Assembly: GCA_025774935.1 (NCBI GenBank)
Contig: JALGZK010000002.1
Span: 298,254 to 362,253, forward strand
Source: a bacterium
GTDB lineage: Bacteria > Joyebacterota > Joyebacteria > Joyebacterales > Joyebacteraceae
Length of the DNA: 64,000 bases
Direction: 5' to 3'
How positions within the stretch are numbered: position 1 is the stretch's first letter; each line of letters begins with the position of its first letter. Shown here piece after piece: positions 35,338 through 43,595 of this stretch. The position numbers and the translations under genes are program-made. Under the pieces are notes generated by a model. The model did not search any database. It was not told the origin of the DNA and was given only the letters and a program-made list of their open reading frames with translations.

Positions 35338-37353
35338 ATGCGTCTTCGAACCAGACACTGGCTGATCCTGGTCCTCGCGATCGCTCTCTTCGCGCTCGTC
35401 GTCCCGGCAGCTGCTCAGGACGAGGGGGGTGGCGAGGGCGAAGGTGGCGAGGGCGAAGGCGGCGAGGGTGAAGGCGGCGAGGGTGAAGGCGGCGAGATGG
35501 GCGAGCCCGACGATGGAGACGGCGAGCCACAGCCCGGTGACGACGACTGGGTGCCCGCGGCCGATCGCCCCTTCCAGAGGCCAGAGGTAGGGGCCCAGGT
35601 CTGGTCGCGCGAGTTCCATCCTGTCTACAAGCTGACCTACGGGCAGGACCAGGACGTGGTCGAGTGGCGTCACGACTTCGACATGGCCTACCCGCTGACG
35701 CAGAAGCTCCGGTTCACCGCGACGACCAGAATCAGGACGCGAGACAACGAGGTTCTCAGCCGTGAGAACCGCAACGAGAACTGGAACGCGGGCCTCGACA
35801 TCGCCCTGACGCCTGCCATTCGTACGGGGGTTCGATACACGCGAACGGTGCAGCGTGACGTCCGGAATCAAGGCCTGCCGAACGAGGTGACGAGCTTCAG
35901 GGAGAGGGACAACTTCGACCTGACAGCGAACTACTCGAAGACGTACCTGAGCGGGATCAATCTGAAGCTCGGCGCGACGACGGGCATCGAGAAGAACCAC
36001 TACTCCGACATCAGAAGCAGCGGCTCCAGACAGACGGTCAACGCGGGCGTGGGCTACCAGGTCTTCCCGGGGCTCACGACGGACTTCGACTACTCCGGGT
36101 CCCACTCGCTCCTCGACGCCAACCAGGCGGGCGTCCAAAGCACCGACGAGTCGTTCGCGCACAACCTCGGGGGGAGGATTCGCTACGAGTGGAGCGCGCA
36201 CATCATCAACGCCGACCTCCGGCGCGCGTACTCGGAGTCGCAGTATCCGAAGAACCAGGAGACGGAGACCAGGGACTTCACGAGCGACGGGGCCGCCGTC
36301 GACGCGACGATCATGCTCATGGAGAACCTCGAGACGAGGCTCGCCTACTCGTACGACCGGACGAAGAACTTCTACGCGATCGAGGCGACGAAGGACAGCG
36401 ATCTCGCTACACGCGGGGTGACGGCGAAGCTGGCGTACCTGCTCAGCGAGGCGCGTTTCGCGATCGACCTGAAGTCGGAGAAGAAGAGGAACAACTACTT
36501 CGACTTCCAGACGGGAGACGTCTTCACGAACTCCGTCTCCGCCAATTACACGCACGCCGTGAGCGAGCGTCTCGACCTCGAGGCTCGCGCGAGGATGAGC
36601 CTCCTGTCGCTCCACTACGACGACATCGTGGCGAACGACCAGGACCGCGATCTCTACGACAGAGAGCTGACCGCCCGCGCCGAGTACAAGCCGAAGGACG
36701 CGCTGACGACCGGACTCACGGTCAGAATCAGGGACGACCAGCTCATCTACATCCGAACGAGCCGAACCGGCGACAACAAACAGACGCAGACGTACTCCGT
36801 CCAGCCCTACATCAGGTATTTGTTCTCCCCCAAGGTCGCCGTCCGCCAGAGATACGAGCTCTCTGCGGACTACACGTTCTACACTTACGACCCCGACTCG
36901 AACTTCCTCATCAGGAGCTTCTCGGTGACAACTGGGCTGGATTGGGAGCCGATGATGGGTCTCAACCTTCAGCTGAACCACACCTACAGAGGCCAGGACG
37001 AGGGCTCCTACACACCCGACGAGGACGGCGTGGAGCGGTACGGCAGGAACAGCGAGAGGGACGACAACAGAGTTGATATCACCTTACGATATAGGGTATT
37101 CGGGATTATCGGCTTTGAAGTTCGGCAGGAGTTCTCCGTCCAAAAGAGGTACAGGTACGACGAGGGAGAGAAGTTCCTCTCCTCCGAGAAGTACGACACG
37201 AGCATCACGGGGAGGGCGGTCGCCGACCACACGTGGGAGAGCGGAACGGCGCTCTCGTTCTCGGTCGCGCGCACGCATCGGGACGCCACCAACATCGTGG
37301 AGCGGCAGCGTGAGGTGTGGGACATCGTCGTGGAGCTCAGCAAGACCTTCTAG
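35338..37353 (+). CDS. Outer-membrane beta-barrel protein with Gly/Glu repeat linker
   Basis: A 671-residue protein. ATG 35338 was chosen because it opens a signal peptide (about residues 1-27, ending PAAAQ) and has AGAGGGA upstream. Residues 30-54 are a (GGEGE)n repeat and a Gly/Asp/Glu stretch to about 70. From about 90 the chain alternates polar and aromatic residues in dozens of amphipathic strands. It ends with Phe (VVELSKTF), the usual signature of a BAM-assembled barrel. The length allows roughly 24 or more strands, but no family (TonB, LptD, FadL) is recognised. It follows rsmA by 51 nt and is directly followed by a lipoprotein gene, which could be its partner. Confidence 0.82.
   Translation: MRLRTRHWLILVLAIALFALVVPAAAQDEGGGEGEGGEGEGGEGEGGEGEGGEMGEPDDGDGEPQPGDDDWVPAADRPFQRPEVGAQVWSREFHPVYKLTYGQDQDVVEWRHDFDMAYPLTQKLRFTATTRIRTRDNEVLSRENRNENWNAGLDIALTPAIRTGVRYTRTVQRDVRNQGLPNEVTSFRERDNFDLTANYSKTYLSGINLKLGATTGIEKNHYSDIRSSGSRQTVNAGVGYQVFPGLTTDFDYSGSHSLLDANQAGVQSTDESFAHNLGGRIRYEWSAHIINADLRRAYSESQYPKNQETETRDFTSDGAAVDATIMLMENLETRLAYSYDRTKNFYAIEATKDSDLATRGVTAKLAYLLSEARFAIDLKSEKKRNNYFDFQTGDVFTNSVSANYTHAVSERLDLEARARMSLLSLHYDDIVANDQDRDLYDRELTARAEYKPKDALTTGLTVRIRDDQLIYIRTSRTGDNKQTQTYSVQPYIRYLFSPKVAVRQRYELSADYTFYTYDPDSNFLIRSFSVTTGLDWEPMMGLNLQLNHTYRGQDEGSYTPDEDGVERYGRNSERDDNRVDITLRYRVFGIIGFEVRQEFSVQKRYRYDEGEKFLSSEKYDTSITGRAVADHTWESGTALSFSVARTHRDATNIVERQREVWDIVVELSKTF
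35428..35499 (+). repeat. 15-bp tandem repeat encoding (GGEGE)n
   Basis: Four full 15-bp units (35428-35442, 35443-35457, 35458-35472, 35473-35487) of type GGYGGCGAGGGYGAA and a partial fifth unit, within the barrel gene. Units one and two are identical, as are three and four. Slippage would change the linker length without shifting the frame. Confidence 0.9.
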
Positions 37354-37977
37354 ATGATCGGAGACGGCAACGTGAGGTCGCGACGGTTCGCTCTGGTTCT
37401 CGGGCTCTTCACGCTCGCGCTGTTCCTGCAGGGCGGGTGCATCTTCGAACCGCGCCAGCCCGACGGCCCGCCCGAGACCGACGAGACCCCCTGGGAACCT
37501 CCCTTCACGACGGCGATCGTGCTTGCGAACATGAAGGCGGCCTTCGAGCACGAGAATTCGAGCAACTACCGGGGGTGCTTCACCGACGACTACCGCTTTC
37601 ACGTCGATCCCCAAGACTCGCTGGATGCCGGAGACGAGGGATACCAGCGATACGCCAACTGGGTCGTGACGGACGAGGAGCATGCCGCGATCGGGATTTT
37701 CAACGATGCCACGACGAGCAATCTGACGTTCTCGAACATCTGGCCCCCCGACGAGACCCTCGACGTCACGTATCGGGAGGAAGTCTACGAGCTCACCATC
37801 GCGTGGGGCTCAGGTCAGCACGTCAACGAGGAGATCACCTACAAGGGCGTCGCGAGGATGCACATGCGGCGAGACAACTCCGGGAGGTGGGCGATCTTCC
37901 GATGGGTCGACCGCCGGGTGGCCAACCCCGGCCAGCTCGAGACGTGGGGCGTGCTCCGCGGGGACTACCGAGGTTAA
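37354..37977 (+). CDS. Lipoprotein, distant relative of the downstream tandem pair
   Basis: A 207-residue protein beginning right after the barrel's stop (TAG-ATG). GTG 37372, preceded by GGAGACGGCAAC, would give a more compact signal peptide. The lipobox is LQGGC. The mature part starts with a Pro/Asp/Glu-rich linker, then TAIVLANMKAAFEHENSSNYRGCFTDDYRFHV. This has the length and spacing of an NTF2-like fold and matches the layout of the lipoproteins at 38217 and 39197 (LDTAYEYKNAEEYLACLAEDFIFY). The function is unknown. It is probably cotranslated with the barrel. Confidence 0.78.
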   Translation: MIGDGNVRSRRFALVLGLFTLALFLQGGCIFEPRQPDGPPETDETPWEPPFTTAIVLANMKAAFEHENSSNYRGCFTDDYRFHVDPQDSLDAGDEGYQRYANWVVTDEEHAAIGIFNDATTSNLTFSNIWPPDETLDVTYREEVYELTIAWGSGQHVNEEITYKGVARMHMRRDNSGRWAIFRWVDRRVANPGQLETWGVLRGDYRG

Positions 37978-38145
37978 TCCCTTGACAGGCAGTTGGTTAG
38001 GCGTCTCACCGGTGAAGCATCGCCCCGGAAGTGCAACTAGTCACGGGCACGGGAATTGCACCGGTTTAGCGATTTGGCAGGCACATTGGCTCGGAGGGGC
38101 GCGCCTGGCGGCGTGTCTGGGTGCTCCGGCCATGAGGTCCGCGGC

Positions 38146-38174
38146 TTGACCGAGGCGTTTCTACTTGATATAAT
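38146..38174 (+). promoter_or_regulatory. Sigma-70-type promoter of the first tandem lipoprotein gene
   Basis: TTGACC (38146-38151), a 17-nt spacer and a perfect TATAAT (38169-38174), 43 nt before the start codon. This is the best consensus match in the window. The rest of the gap 37978-38216 holds no gene that I can support. Confidence 0.75.
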
Positions 38175-38216
38175 GAGTATCTGTGTGAGTGAGGACACAG
38201 GAGGGCGGGGTATATC

Positions 38217-38891
38217 ATGACGAGGCGACACACTCGAGTTCTGACGATTCTCGTGGCTCTTGGGCTGACGCTCTCTCTAGCGGGGGGCTGCTCGAACCCG
38301 TTTGCGCCACCGGGGGGCGGAGGTGGCGGTGGCGGTGGCGAAGCGAGCTACCGCGACCGGCTGAGCCCTGGTGACGTGCTCCACAACCTCGACACTGCCT
38401 ACGAGTACAAGAACGCCGAGGAGTATCTGGCGTGCCTTGCCGAGGACTTCATCTTCTACACGGCTGAGGCGGATCAGAACAACCCCGAGGAGCCGCTTCC
38501 CGAGGACTGGGACAAGCAGACGGAGCGCATCATCCACGAGAACATGTTCGGCGAAGATACTGACGTGGACCGAATCACCCTGACCCTCACGAATCAGGGC
38601 ATCGAGTACGACCCAGGCGCCGACCCGGTAAGCGAGTTGGACGATCGCTATTCGTACGTCGAGGGGGTCGATCTCAGGGTCTACATCCCGATCCCGGGCG
38701 ACGATCTCATCCTGCTGGCGACGGCCAACAACATGTTCGTCTTCCAGGTAGACCCGAACGAGGTCGGACCGAACGGCGAGAACCTCTGGGAAGTGAAGGA
38801 GTGGCACGACCTGGATGACGCCCGCCGCGCCATCCCCGGCCAGGATGACCCGCTGTCTGTAGGGCGTCTGAAGGCGGAATTCCTCGAGTAG
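38217..38891 (+). CDS. NTF2-like lipoprotein, tandem copy A
   Basis: A 224-residue lipoprotein with lipobox LAGGC followed by SNPFAP, then a run of nine Gly. The mature domain (about 45-205) begins GDVLHNLDTAYEYKNAEEYL, with alternating helix and strands of an NTF2-like type (inferred from pattern only). It lies 240 nt after the distant relative at 37354 and has its own promoter and terminator. Copy B at 39197 is nearly identical in the central region, including a 59-bp DNA block with no difference. The function is unknown. Confidence 0.83.
   Translation: MTRRHTRVLTILVALGLTLSLAGGCSNPFAPPGGGGGGGGGEASYRDRLSPGDVLHNLDTAYEYKNAEEYLACLAEDFIFYTAEADQNNPEEPLPEDWDKQTERIIHENMFGEDTDVDRITLTLTNQGIEYDPGADPVSELDDRYSYVEGVDLRVYIPIPGDDLILLATANNMFVFQVDPNEVGPNGENLWEVKEWHDLDDARRAIPGQDDPLSVGRLKAEFLE
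38682..38740 (+). repeat. 59-bp identical block shared by the tandem lipoprotein genes (copy A)
   Basis: Every base of 38682-38740 is repeated at 39650-39708. A second identical run of 38 bp starts at 38583. The identity includes synonymous positions, which points to recent duplication or gene conversion. Confidence 0.85.
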
Positions 38892-38915
38892 ACGCGCTCC
38901 ACAGCGTGCTTATCC

Positions 38916-38946
38916 GGAGGGGGGCGCGTGTCGCCCCCCTCCTTAC
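38916..38946 (+). terminator. Rho-independent-type terminator after lipoprotein A
   Basis: A perfect 10-bp stem (GGAGGGGGGC at 38916-38925 with GCCCCCCTCC at 38933-38942), 7-nt loop, followed by TTAC. It begins 24 nt after the stop codon. Confidence 0.75.
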
Positions 38947-39196
38947 TATGGCGGGCCGTCCGGGCGTGGTGGCCATGGCGGACGGTCAGCGTCGTGGCGG
39001 CTGAGTCACTGGCCAGTTGAAGAAACCTGTGTTCGCCGCGTCTGTACTTCCGTGGCTGAGTGGCATAGGTTTCGCGCGCGCTCGCGTGGTAGGATGAGGT
39101 CGAAGGGCTGATGACCCGGTCGCTGTGCCGGGAACCAGGCGGCCGTCCGCAGCGAGCGCTGACTGTGAGTGGGGAACGATGGGGGTGATCTCGAAG

Positions 39197-39868
39197 ATGG
39201 AGCGGACTCTCAATCGAACCACGATGCTGGTTCTGGCGCTGACCGTAGCGGCTTGGGGCCTTGGGGGCTGCAATCCGTTCGCGCCGGACATAACCGACCC
39301 GAGCGACCCCGAGCCACCGCCGGAACGGACGACTCCCGAGAACGTCCTTGAGGTCCTGAGGAGATCGTACGTCGACATGAGCGCGCAGGACTATCTCGAC
39401 TGCTTGGCGGAGGAGTTCATCTTCTACACGGCCGAGGCGGATCAGAACGATCCGGACAACCCGCTGCCCGAGGATTGGGACAAGCAGACCGAGCGCACCA
39501 TCCACGAGAACATGTTCGCCGACGACACGGACATCGACCGGATCACGCTCACCCTCACGAATCAGGGCATCGAGTACGACCCAGGCGCGGACCCGGTAAG
39601 CGAGTTGGATGATCGCTACTCGCACGTCGAGGCGGTCGACCTGAGGGTGTACATCCCGATCCCGGGCGACGATCTCATCCTGCTGGCGACGGCCAACAAC
39701 ATGTTCGTATTCCGGGTCGACCCGAACGAAGTGAGTTCGGAGGGCGAGATCCTCTGGGAGATCATCGAGTGGCACGACCTGGATGACCGCAGTGGCAGCC
39801 CTGCTCCGGAGGGCTCGACGACCGAGCTGGCATCGTTCGGGCGCATCAAGACGCAGTCGCTCGAGTAG
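39197..39868 (+). CDS. NTF2-like lipoprotein, tandem copy B
   Basis: A 223-residue lipoprotein with lipobox GLGGC followed by NPFAP and a Pro/Asp/Glu linker in place of copy A's poly-Gly. ATG 39197 was chosen because GGGGGTGATC just upstream matches nine of ten bases of the full anti-Shine-Dalgarno complement; ATG 39179 is the alternative. Residues from about 65 follow copy A closely. The gap before it (38892-39196) holds copy A's terminator, a GTGGTAGGATG box at 39087 and a weak sigma-54-like TGGCATAGGTTTCGC at 39061-39075. Unlike copy A, no clear -35/-10 pair is found, so the two copies may be regulated differently. Confidence 0.82.
   Translation: MERTLNRTTMLVLALTVAAWGLGGCNPFAPDITDPSDPEPPPERTTPENVLEVLRRSYVDMSAQDYLDCLAEEFIFYTAEADQNDPDNPLPEDWDKQTERTIHENMFADDTDIDRITLTLTNQGIEYDPGADPVSELDDRYSHVEAVDLRVYIPIPGDDLILLATANNMFVFRVDPNEVSSEGEILWEIIEWHDLDDRSGSPAPEGSTTELASFGRIKTQSLE
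39650..39708 (+). repeat. 59-bp identical block shared by the tandem lipoprotein genes (copy B)
   Basis: The partner of 38682-38740, identical over its full length and in the same orientation. Confidence 0.85.
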
Positions 39869-39896
39869 CCGCGAAGGATGACAAGACAACAGAATC

Positions 39897-39930
39897 AGAG
39901 GGGGACGGGAGACCGTCCCCCTCTTTGCGT
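39897..39930 (+). terminator. Rho-independent terminator after lipoprotein B
   Basis: A perfect 12-bp stem (AGAGGGGGACGG at 39897-39908 with CCGTCCCCCTCT at 39913-39924), GAGA tetraloop, followed by TTTG. Confidence 0.85.
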
Positions 39931-39982
39931 TCGGGTCCGCCCGTGTCCGCGGCGGCCTTCGAGCCGGGCGTTAGCGCTGCGG

Positions 39983-40011
39983 TTGACTGCCTGACCGTCC
40001 GCCCATAGAAT
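39983..40011 (+). promoter_or_regulatory. Sigma-70-type promoter of the deacetylase-pdxJ operon
   Basis: TTGACT (39983-39988), a 17-nt spacer and TAGAAT (40006-40011), about 50 nt before the start codon. Confidence 0.6.
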
Positions 40012-40061
40012 GCGTGTCGTCGGGTTCGCGGAGTCCGTCCCGGACACGGGGGAGACGGCCG

Positions 40062-41270
40062 GTGGCGAAGAAGAAGAGCAGACGCAAGCGGAAGCGCGGG
40101 GACCGGGTGGGATTCTGGACCCTCGCGCGGGTGTGGCTCGTGGCCGCCGCCCTTGTTGTCGTGCTCCTTCTCATCGTAGGGGAGATCGCCGGGAGCGGCG
40201 GGGGCGTCGCCTTCTTCGAGCGGGTCTTTAGGACGCGCGACCTGACCCCTCGAGCGGCGAGGGTCGATCGCGCCGTGAGCGCGGCGCTCGTCGAGATCGG
40301 CGCGAGCGGCGTGACGAGCGAGATGGAGGAACGGACCCGCGGCCGTCACCACTGGCCCCACTGGGAGACGAAGGGGCGCCTACCCCGAGACGTCGGAATC
40401 TACGAGGGCAACCTCGCGATCACGAAGGCCGTACGCAGCGCCGGCGGGAGCGTCGTCCAGGTCACGGAGGAGGGACCCGACTGGAGGGGGCTCACGAAGC
40501 TCGAGATGCACATCGCGCTGGGTGACTTCGAGACGCACCGCATCGTCCTGTCGGAGTCTACGGAGGAACCCGCACCGCGCGCCCCGGCGGAAGACCGCCC
40601 GAAGGTGGCGATCGTGATCGACGACCTCGGGTACAACAGGTCCGCGGCGACGCACCAGCTCATCAGCATGGGAGTCCCCGTCACGATCTCGATCCTCCCG
40701 CACACCCCGTACACCGCGGAGATCGCGAACGCCGCGAATCTCGCCGGGAAGGAAGTTCTCGCCCACATCCCGATGGAACCGCGTGACTATCCGGAAGTGA
40801 ACGCGGGGGAGGGGGTTCTCCTAACGAGCCAGACGCACTCCGAGATCAGGGAGCTCGCGAGGTCGGCCCTCGAGGACGTCCCGCACGCGGTCGGGGCGAA
40901 CAACCACATGGGATCCGCGTTCACGATGGACCGCGCGAGGATGAGAGTCGTGATGGAGACGCTCCGCTCGGAGAACGTCTTCTTCCTCGACAGCATGACG
41001 ACGCCGGAGTCCGTTGGTCTCTCGGAGGCGTCGCGCGCCGGGGTGCCTGCGGTGAGGAACCGCATGTTCATCGACAGCACCCTCGACGAGCACGGGACCA
41101 CAGATGTCGAATCGAAGCTCCAGGATCTCGCCGCGATCGCGCGGAGGCGCGGAAGCGCGGTCGGGATCGGGCACCCGCGGAAGGACACGATCTCGGCCCT
41201 CGCGAGGCTCCTCCCGCGGATGGAAGAGCAGGGCATCGAACTCGTGTTCGTGTCGGAACTGGTGGAATAG
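40062..41270 (+). CDS. Divergent polysaccharide deacetylase family protein (YibQ-like)
   Basis: A 402-residue protein with a Lys/Arg-rich cytoplasmic start (VAKKKSRRKRKRG) and one membrane segment (about residues 20-40). A linker domain follows. The divergent polysaccharide deacetylase domain covers about 180-402: PKVAIVIDDLGYN, VPVTISILPHTPYTAEIA, VLAHIPMEPRDYP, GANNHMGSAFT and FFLDSMTTPES. The conserved Asp and His residues are those of the DUF610/YibQ group, whose substrate is unknown but presumed to be an envelope polysaccharide. GTG 40062 was chosen from the GGGGGAGA site. It is followed 13 nt later by pdxJ. Confidence 0.88.
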   Translation: MAKKKSRRKRKRGDRVGFWTLARVWLVAAALVVVLLLIVGEIAGSGGGVAFFERVFRTRDLTPRAARVDRAVSAALVEIGASGVTSEMEERTRGRHHWPHWETKGRLPRDVGIYEGNLAITKAVRSAGGSVVQVTEEGPDWRGLTKLEMHIALGDFETHRIVLSESTEEPAPRAPAEDRPKVAIVIDDLGYNRSAATHQLISMGVPVTISILPHTPYTAEIANAANLAGKEVLAHIPMEPRDYPEVNAGEGVLLTSQTHSEIRELARSALEDVPHAVGANNHMGSAFTMDRARMRVVMETLRSENVFFLDSMTTPESVGLSEASRAGVPAVRNRMFIDSTLDEHGTTDVESKLQDLAAIARRRGSAVGIGHPRKDTISALARLLPRMEEQGIELVFVSELVE

Positions 41271-41283
41271 GGGGAACCACAAC

Positions 41284-42003
41284 ATGAGACTCTCGGTCAA
41301 CGTTGATCACGTGGCGACGATCCGGCAGGCGCGCATGACCGACGAACCCGACCCTGTCTGGGCGGCGTCGCAGGCGGAGCTCGCCGGTGCCTGCGGGATC
41401 ACGGTTCATCTGAGGCGGGACAGGCGGCACATAGGGGACAGGGACGTCGAGATCCTCAGAAAGACCGTCGCCGGCGTGTTCAATCTCGAAATGAAGGCGT
41501 CGGAGGAGATGCTCGGCATCGCCGAGAGAATCGTTCCCGACATGTGCACGCTCGTCCCGGAGGGCGAGGACGAGTTGACGACCCAGGGTGGCCTCGACAT
41601 CATGGCCGAAGAGGCCGAGGTCAAGGCGGCGGTCGCGCGGCTCAAGAAGAAGGGGATCGTCGTGAGCATCTTCATCGACCCGGACGTCGTCCAGGTCGGA
41701 AGGGCGAAGGCCGTCGGCGCTGACATCGTGGAACTGCACACGGGGATCTACGCAGACGAGCGCGCTCCCGAGACCATCCAGCGCGAGCTCGAGAAGGTCC
41801 GGGTCGCGGCGATCGCGGCGAACGAGATGGGTCTCGTTGCTCACGGCGGCCACGGCCTCACCTATCGCAACATCGAGCCGATCGCCCGGATCCACGAGAT
41901 CGAAGAGGTCAGCATCGGTCACAGCATCATCGCCCGGGCGGTGCTCGTGGGCGTGGACCTCGCCGTCCGCGAGATGATCGCGCTCATGGACGTCGCCGGG
42001 TAG
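41284..42003 (+). CDS. pdxJ: Pyridoxine 5'-phosphate synthase PdxJ
   Basis: A 239-residue TIM-barrel enzyme. Family signatures: MRLSVNVDHVATIRQARM, GITVHLRRDRRHI, NLEMKASEEM, CTLVPEGEDELTTQGG, IVELHTGIYA, and VAHGGHGLTYRNIEPIA. It condenses 1-deoxyxylulose 5-phosphate with 3-amino-2-oxopropyl phosphate (from the PdxA reaction) to pyridoxine 5'-phosphate. pdxA is at 27663-28730, so the DXP-dependent route is represented by both defining genes. Cotranscribed with the deacetylase gene. Confidence 0.97.
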   Translation: MRLSVNVDHVATIRQARMTDEPDPVWAASQAELAGACGITVHLRRDRRHIGDRDVEILRKTVAGVFNLEMKASEEMLGIAERIVPDMCTLVPEGEDELTTQGGLDIMAEEAEVKAAVARLKKKGIVVSIFIDPDVVQVGRAKAVGADIVELHTGIYADERAPETIQRELEKVRVAAIAANEMGLVAHGGHGLTYRNIEPIARIHEIEEVSIGHSIIARAVLVGVDLAVREMIALMDVAG

Positions 42004-42122
42004 CGGCGGGTGGGTGAAGATCTCTCCCTCGTGCGGCGGCTCCGCCTGTGGTACCATCGTGTGTGAGCGGATCACGCCACGCTCGGGAGCCGGTCTCCGG
42101 TTTCCCGGCGGGGAGGCCTGCC

Positions 42123-43391
42123 ATGCACACCCGGACTATTGCCGGTCTTGCGACGATCCTCCTCCTCTTCAGCACCGCCTCGGCCACCACGATCTATGTC
42201 GACCTCAACGGCGGCGGTGACTACGAGACAATCGACGAAGGACTTCTCCACGCTACTGCGGGCGACACGATCCTCATCGCGCCGGGCGTCTACACCGGTC
42301 CCCAGAACCGCGACCTGAGCTTCTACGGGCGGCCGTTGCTCGTCACCGGCGGCCCGGGCGCCGGGACGGTCACGGTCGACTGCGAGGGCCTCGGGCGGGG
42401 ATTCATCTTCAACAGCAACGAGCACCATGGCTCCGTCCTCGACGGGATCGAGATCACGAGAGGGTGGGCGATCGGCGGGGGCGGGATCCTCTGCACGTCT
42501 TCCTCTCCGACGATCCGGAACTGCGAGATCACGCAGTGCGTGGCTGACCTGGGTGCCGGTATGAGCTGCACGGGCGGGGCCTCGCCGATCATCGAACACT
42601 GCGTCTTCAAGGAGAACGTTGCGGAGACCGCCGGTGGCGGCATCCGGTGCGACAGCGGCGGCGACCCCGTTCTGACAGACGTCGCGTTCGTCGACAACGA
42701 GGCGCACTACGGGGGCGGCATGATGTCGCGCGGGGGGAGCTCGCCGACGATCACCGGCGCGATCTTCGACAGCAACAAGGCGGAGTTCAGCGGTGGGCTC
42801 CGATGTGAGGGAGGGTCCCCGGTCCTCGACAACCTGATCTTCGTCCGGAACGAAGCGTTCCACAGTGGCGGCGGAATGGGGAGCGGCAACGGGTCGTACC
42901 TGACCCTGACGAACAGCGTGTTCATCGAGAACAGCTCCGGCTTCCGCGGCGGCGCGTTCTCGTTCACGACCGGGACCACCATCTCACACTGCACGTTCCT
43001 CGGGAATTCCGCAGAAAGGGGCGCCGGGTTCTGGTGCTCTCCGCCTATCGAGACGGAGCAGCTCATCACGAACTCGATCATCGCTCTGTCCGGCGGGGCT
43101 CCCGTCTTCTGCGAGACCGGAATGGGAGTCCCGACCATCACCCACAGCGTGATCTTCGCGAACACGGCCGGGGATTCGCTCTGTGGCCAGTACCACGACA
43201 ATCTCTTCGTAGACCCGATGTTCTGCGACCCCGGGGCGAACGACCTGACGGTGCACGAGCTCTCACCCTGTCTCGGGCGGAACAACCCCTGGGGGGAAGA
43301 CGTCGGGGCCTTCGGCGCGGGCTGCTCCTGGCCCACCGCGGTCGGCGAGACCGCCGTCACCTGGAGCATGCTCAAGGCGATGTACCGCTGA
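42123..43391 (+). CDS. Secreted right-handed beta-helix protein with TW-x-x-K tail
   Basis: A 422-residue secreted protein. ATG 42123 follows GGGGAGG and opens a signal peptide ending SASA. The mature part begins TIYVDLNGGGDYETIDEGLL, a common start of right-handed parallel beta-helix (pectate-lyase-like) proteins. Repeated beta-arch rungs with Asn, Gly and Cys follow (ITRGWAIGGGGI, CVFKENVAETAGGGI and so on). No polysaccharide lyase catalytic residues can be identified. The C-terminus, AVTWSMLKAMYR, matches the tails of the proteins at 59313 and 57442. The sequence TACCAT at 42052-42057 may be its -10 box, without a good -35. Confidence 0.85.
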   Translation: MHTRTIAGLATILLLFSTASATTIYVDLNGGGDYETIDEGLLHATAGDTILIAPGVYTGPQNRDLSFYGRPLLVTGGPGAGTVTVDCEGLGRGFIFNSNEHHGSVLDGIEITRGWAIGGGGILCTSSSPTIRNCEITQCVADLGAGMSCTGGASPIIEHCVFKENVAETAGGGIRCDSGGDPVLTDVAFVDNEAHYGGGMMSRGGSSPTITGAIFDSNKAEFSGGLRCEGGSPVLDNLIFVRNEAFHSGGGMGSGNGSYLTLTNSVFIENSSGFRGGAFSFTTGTTISHCTFLGNSAERGAGFWCSPPIETEQLITNSIIALSGGAPVFCETGMGVPTITHSVIFANTAGDSLCGQYHDNLFVDPMFCDPGANDLTVHELSPCLGRNNPWGEDVGAFGAGCSWPTAVGETAVTWSMLKAMYR

Positions 43392-43490
43392 ATCGAGCCT
43401 CTCGTCCCGGCCCGGGCCCTTGCGTCCAGGCGTCGCAGGCGCGCTCCGCCTTCTCGAAGCCCCTAACCCCCCCGATGTCCCCGATTCCCG

Positions 43491-43519
43491 TTGACCCGCG
43501 CGTGGCAGCCGGTTACCAT
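43491..43519 (+). promoter_or_regulatory. Sigma-70-type promoter of secDF
   Basis: TTGACC (43491-43496), a 17-nt spacer and TACCAT (43514-43519), about 77 nt before secD. Confidence 0.6.
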
Positions 43520-43595
43520 CAAGAGTTAGCTTAGACAGCGGATTCTACGCGGGCGCCCCGGAGCAGGGCTCCGGAAGCGGCGTCGGAGGGACTAC

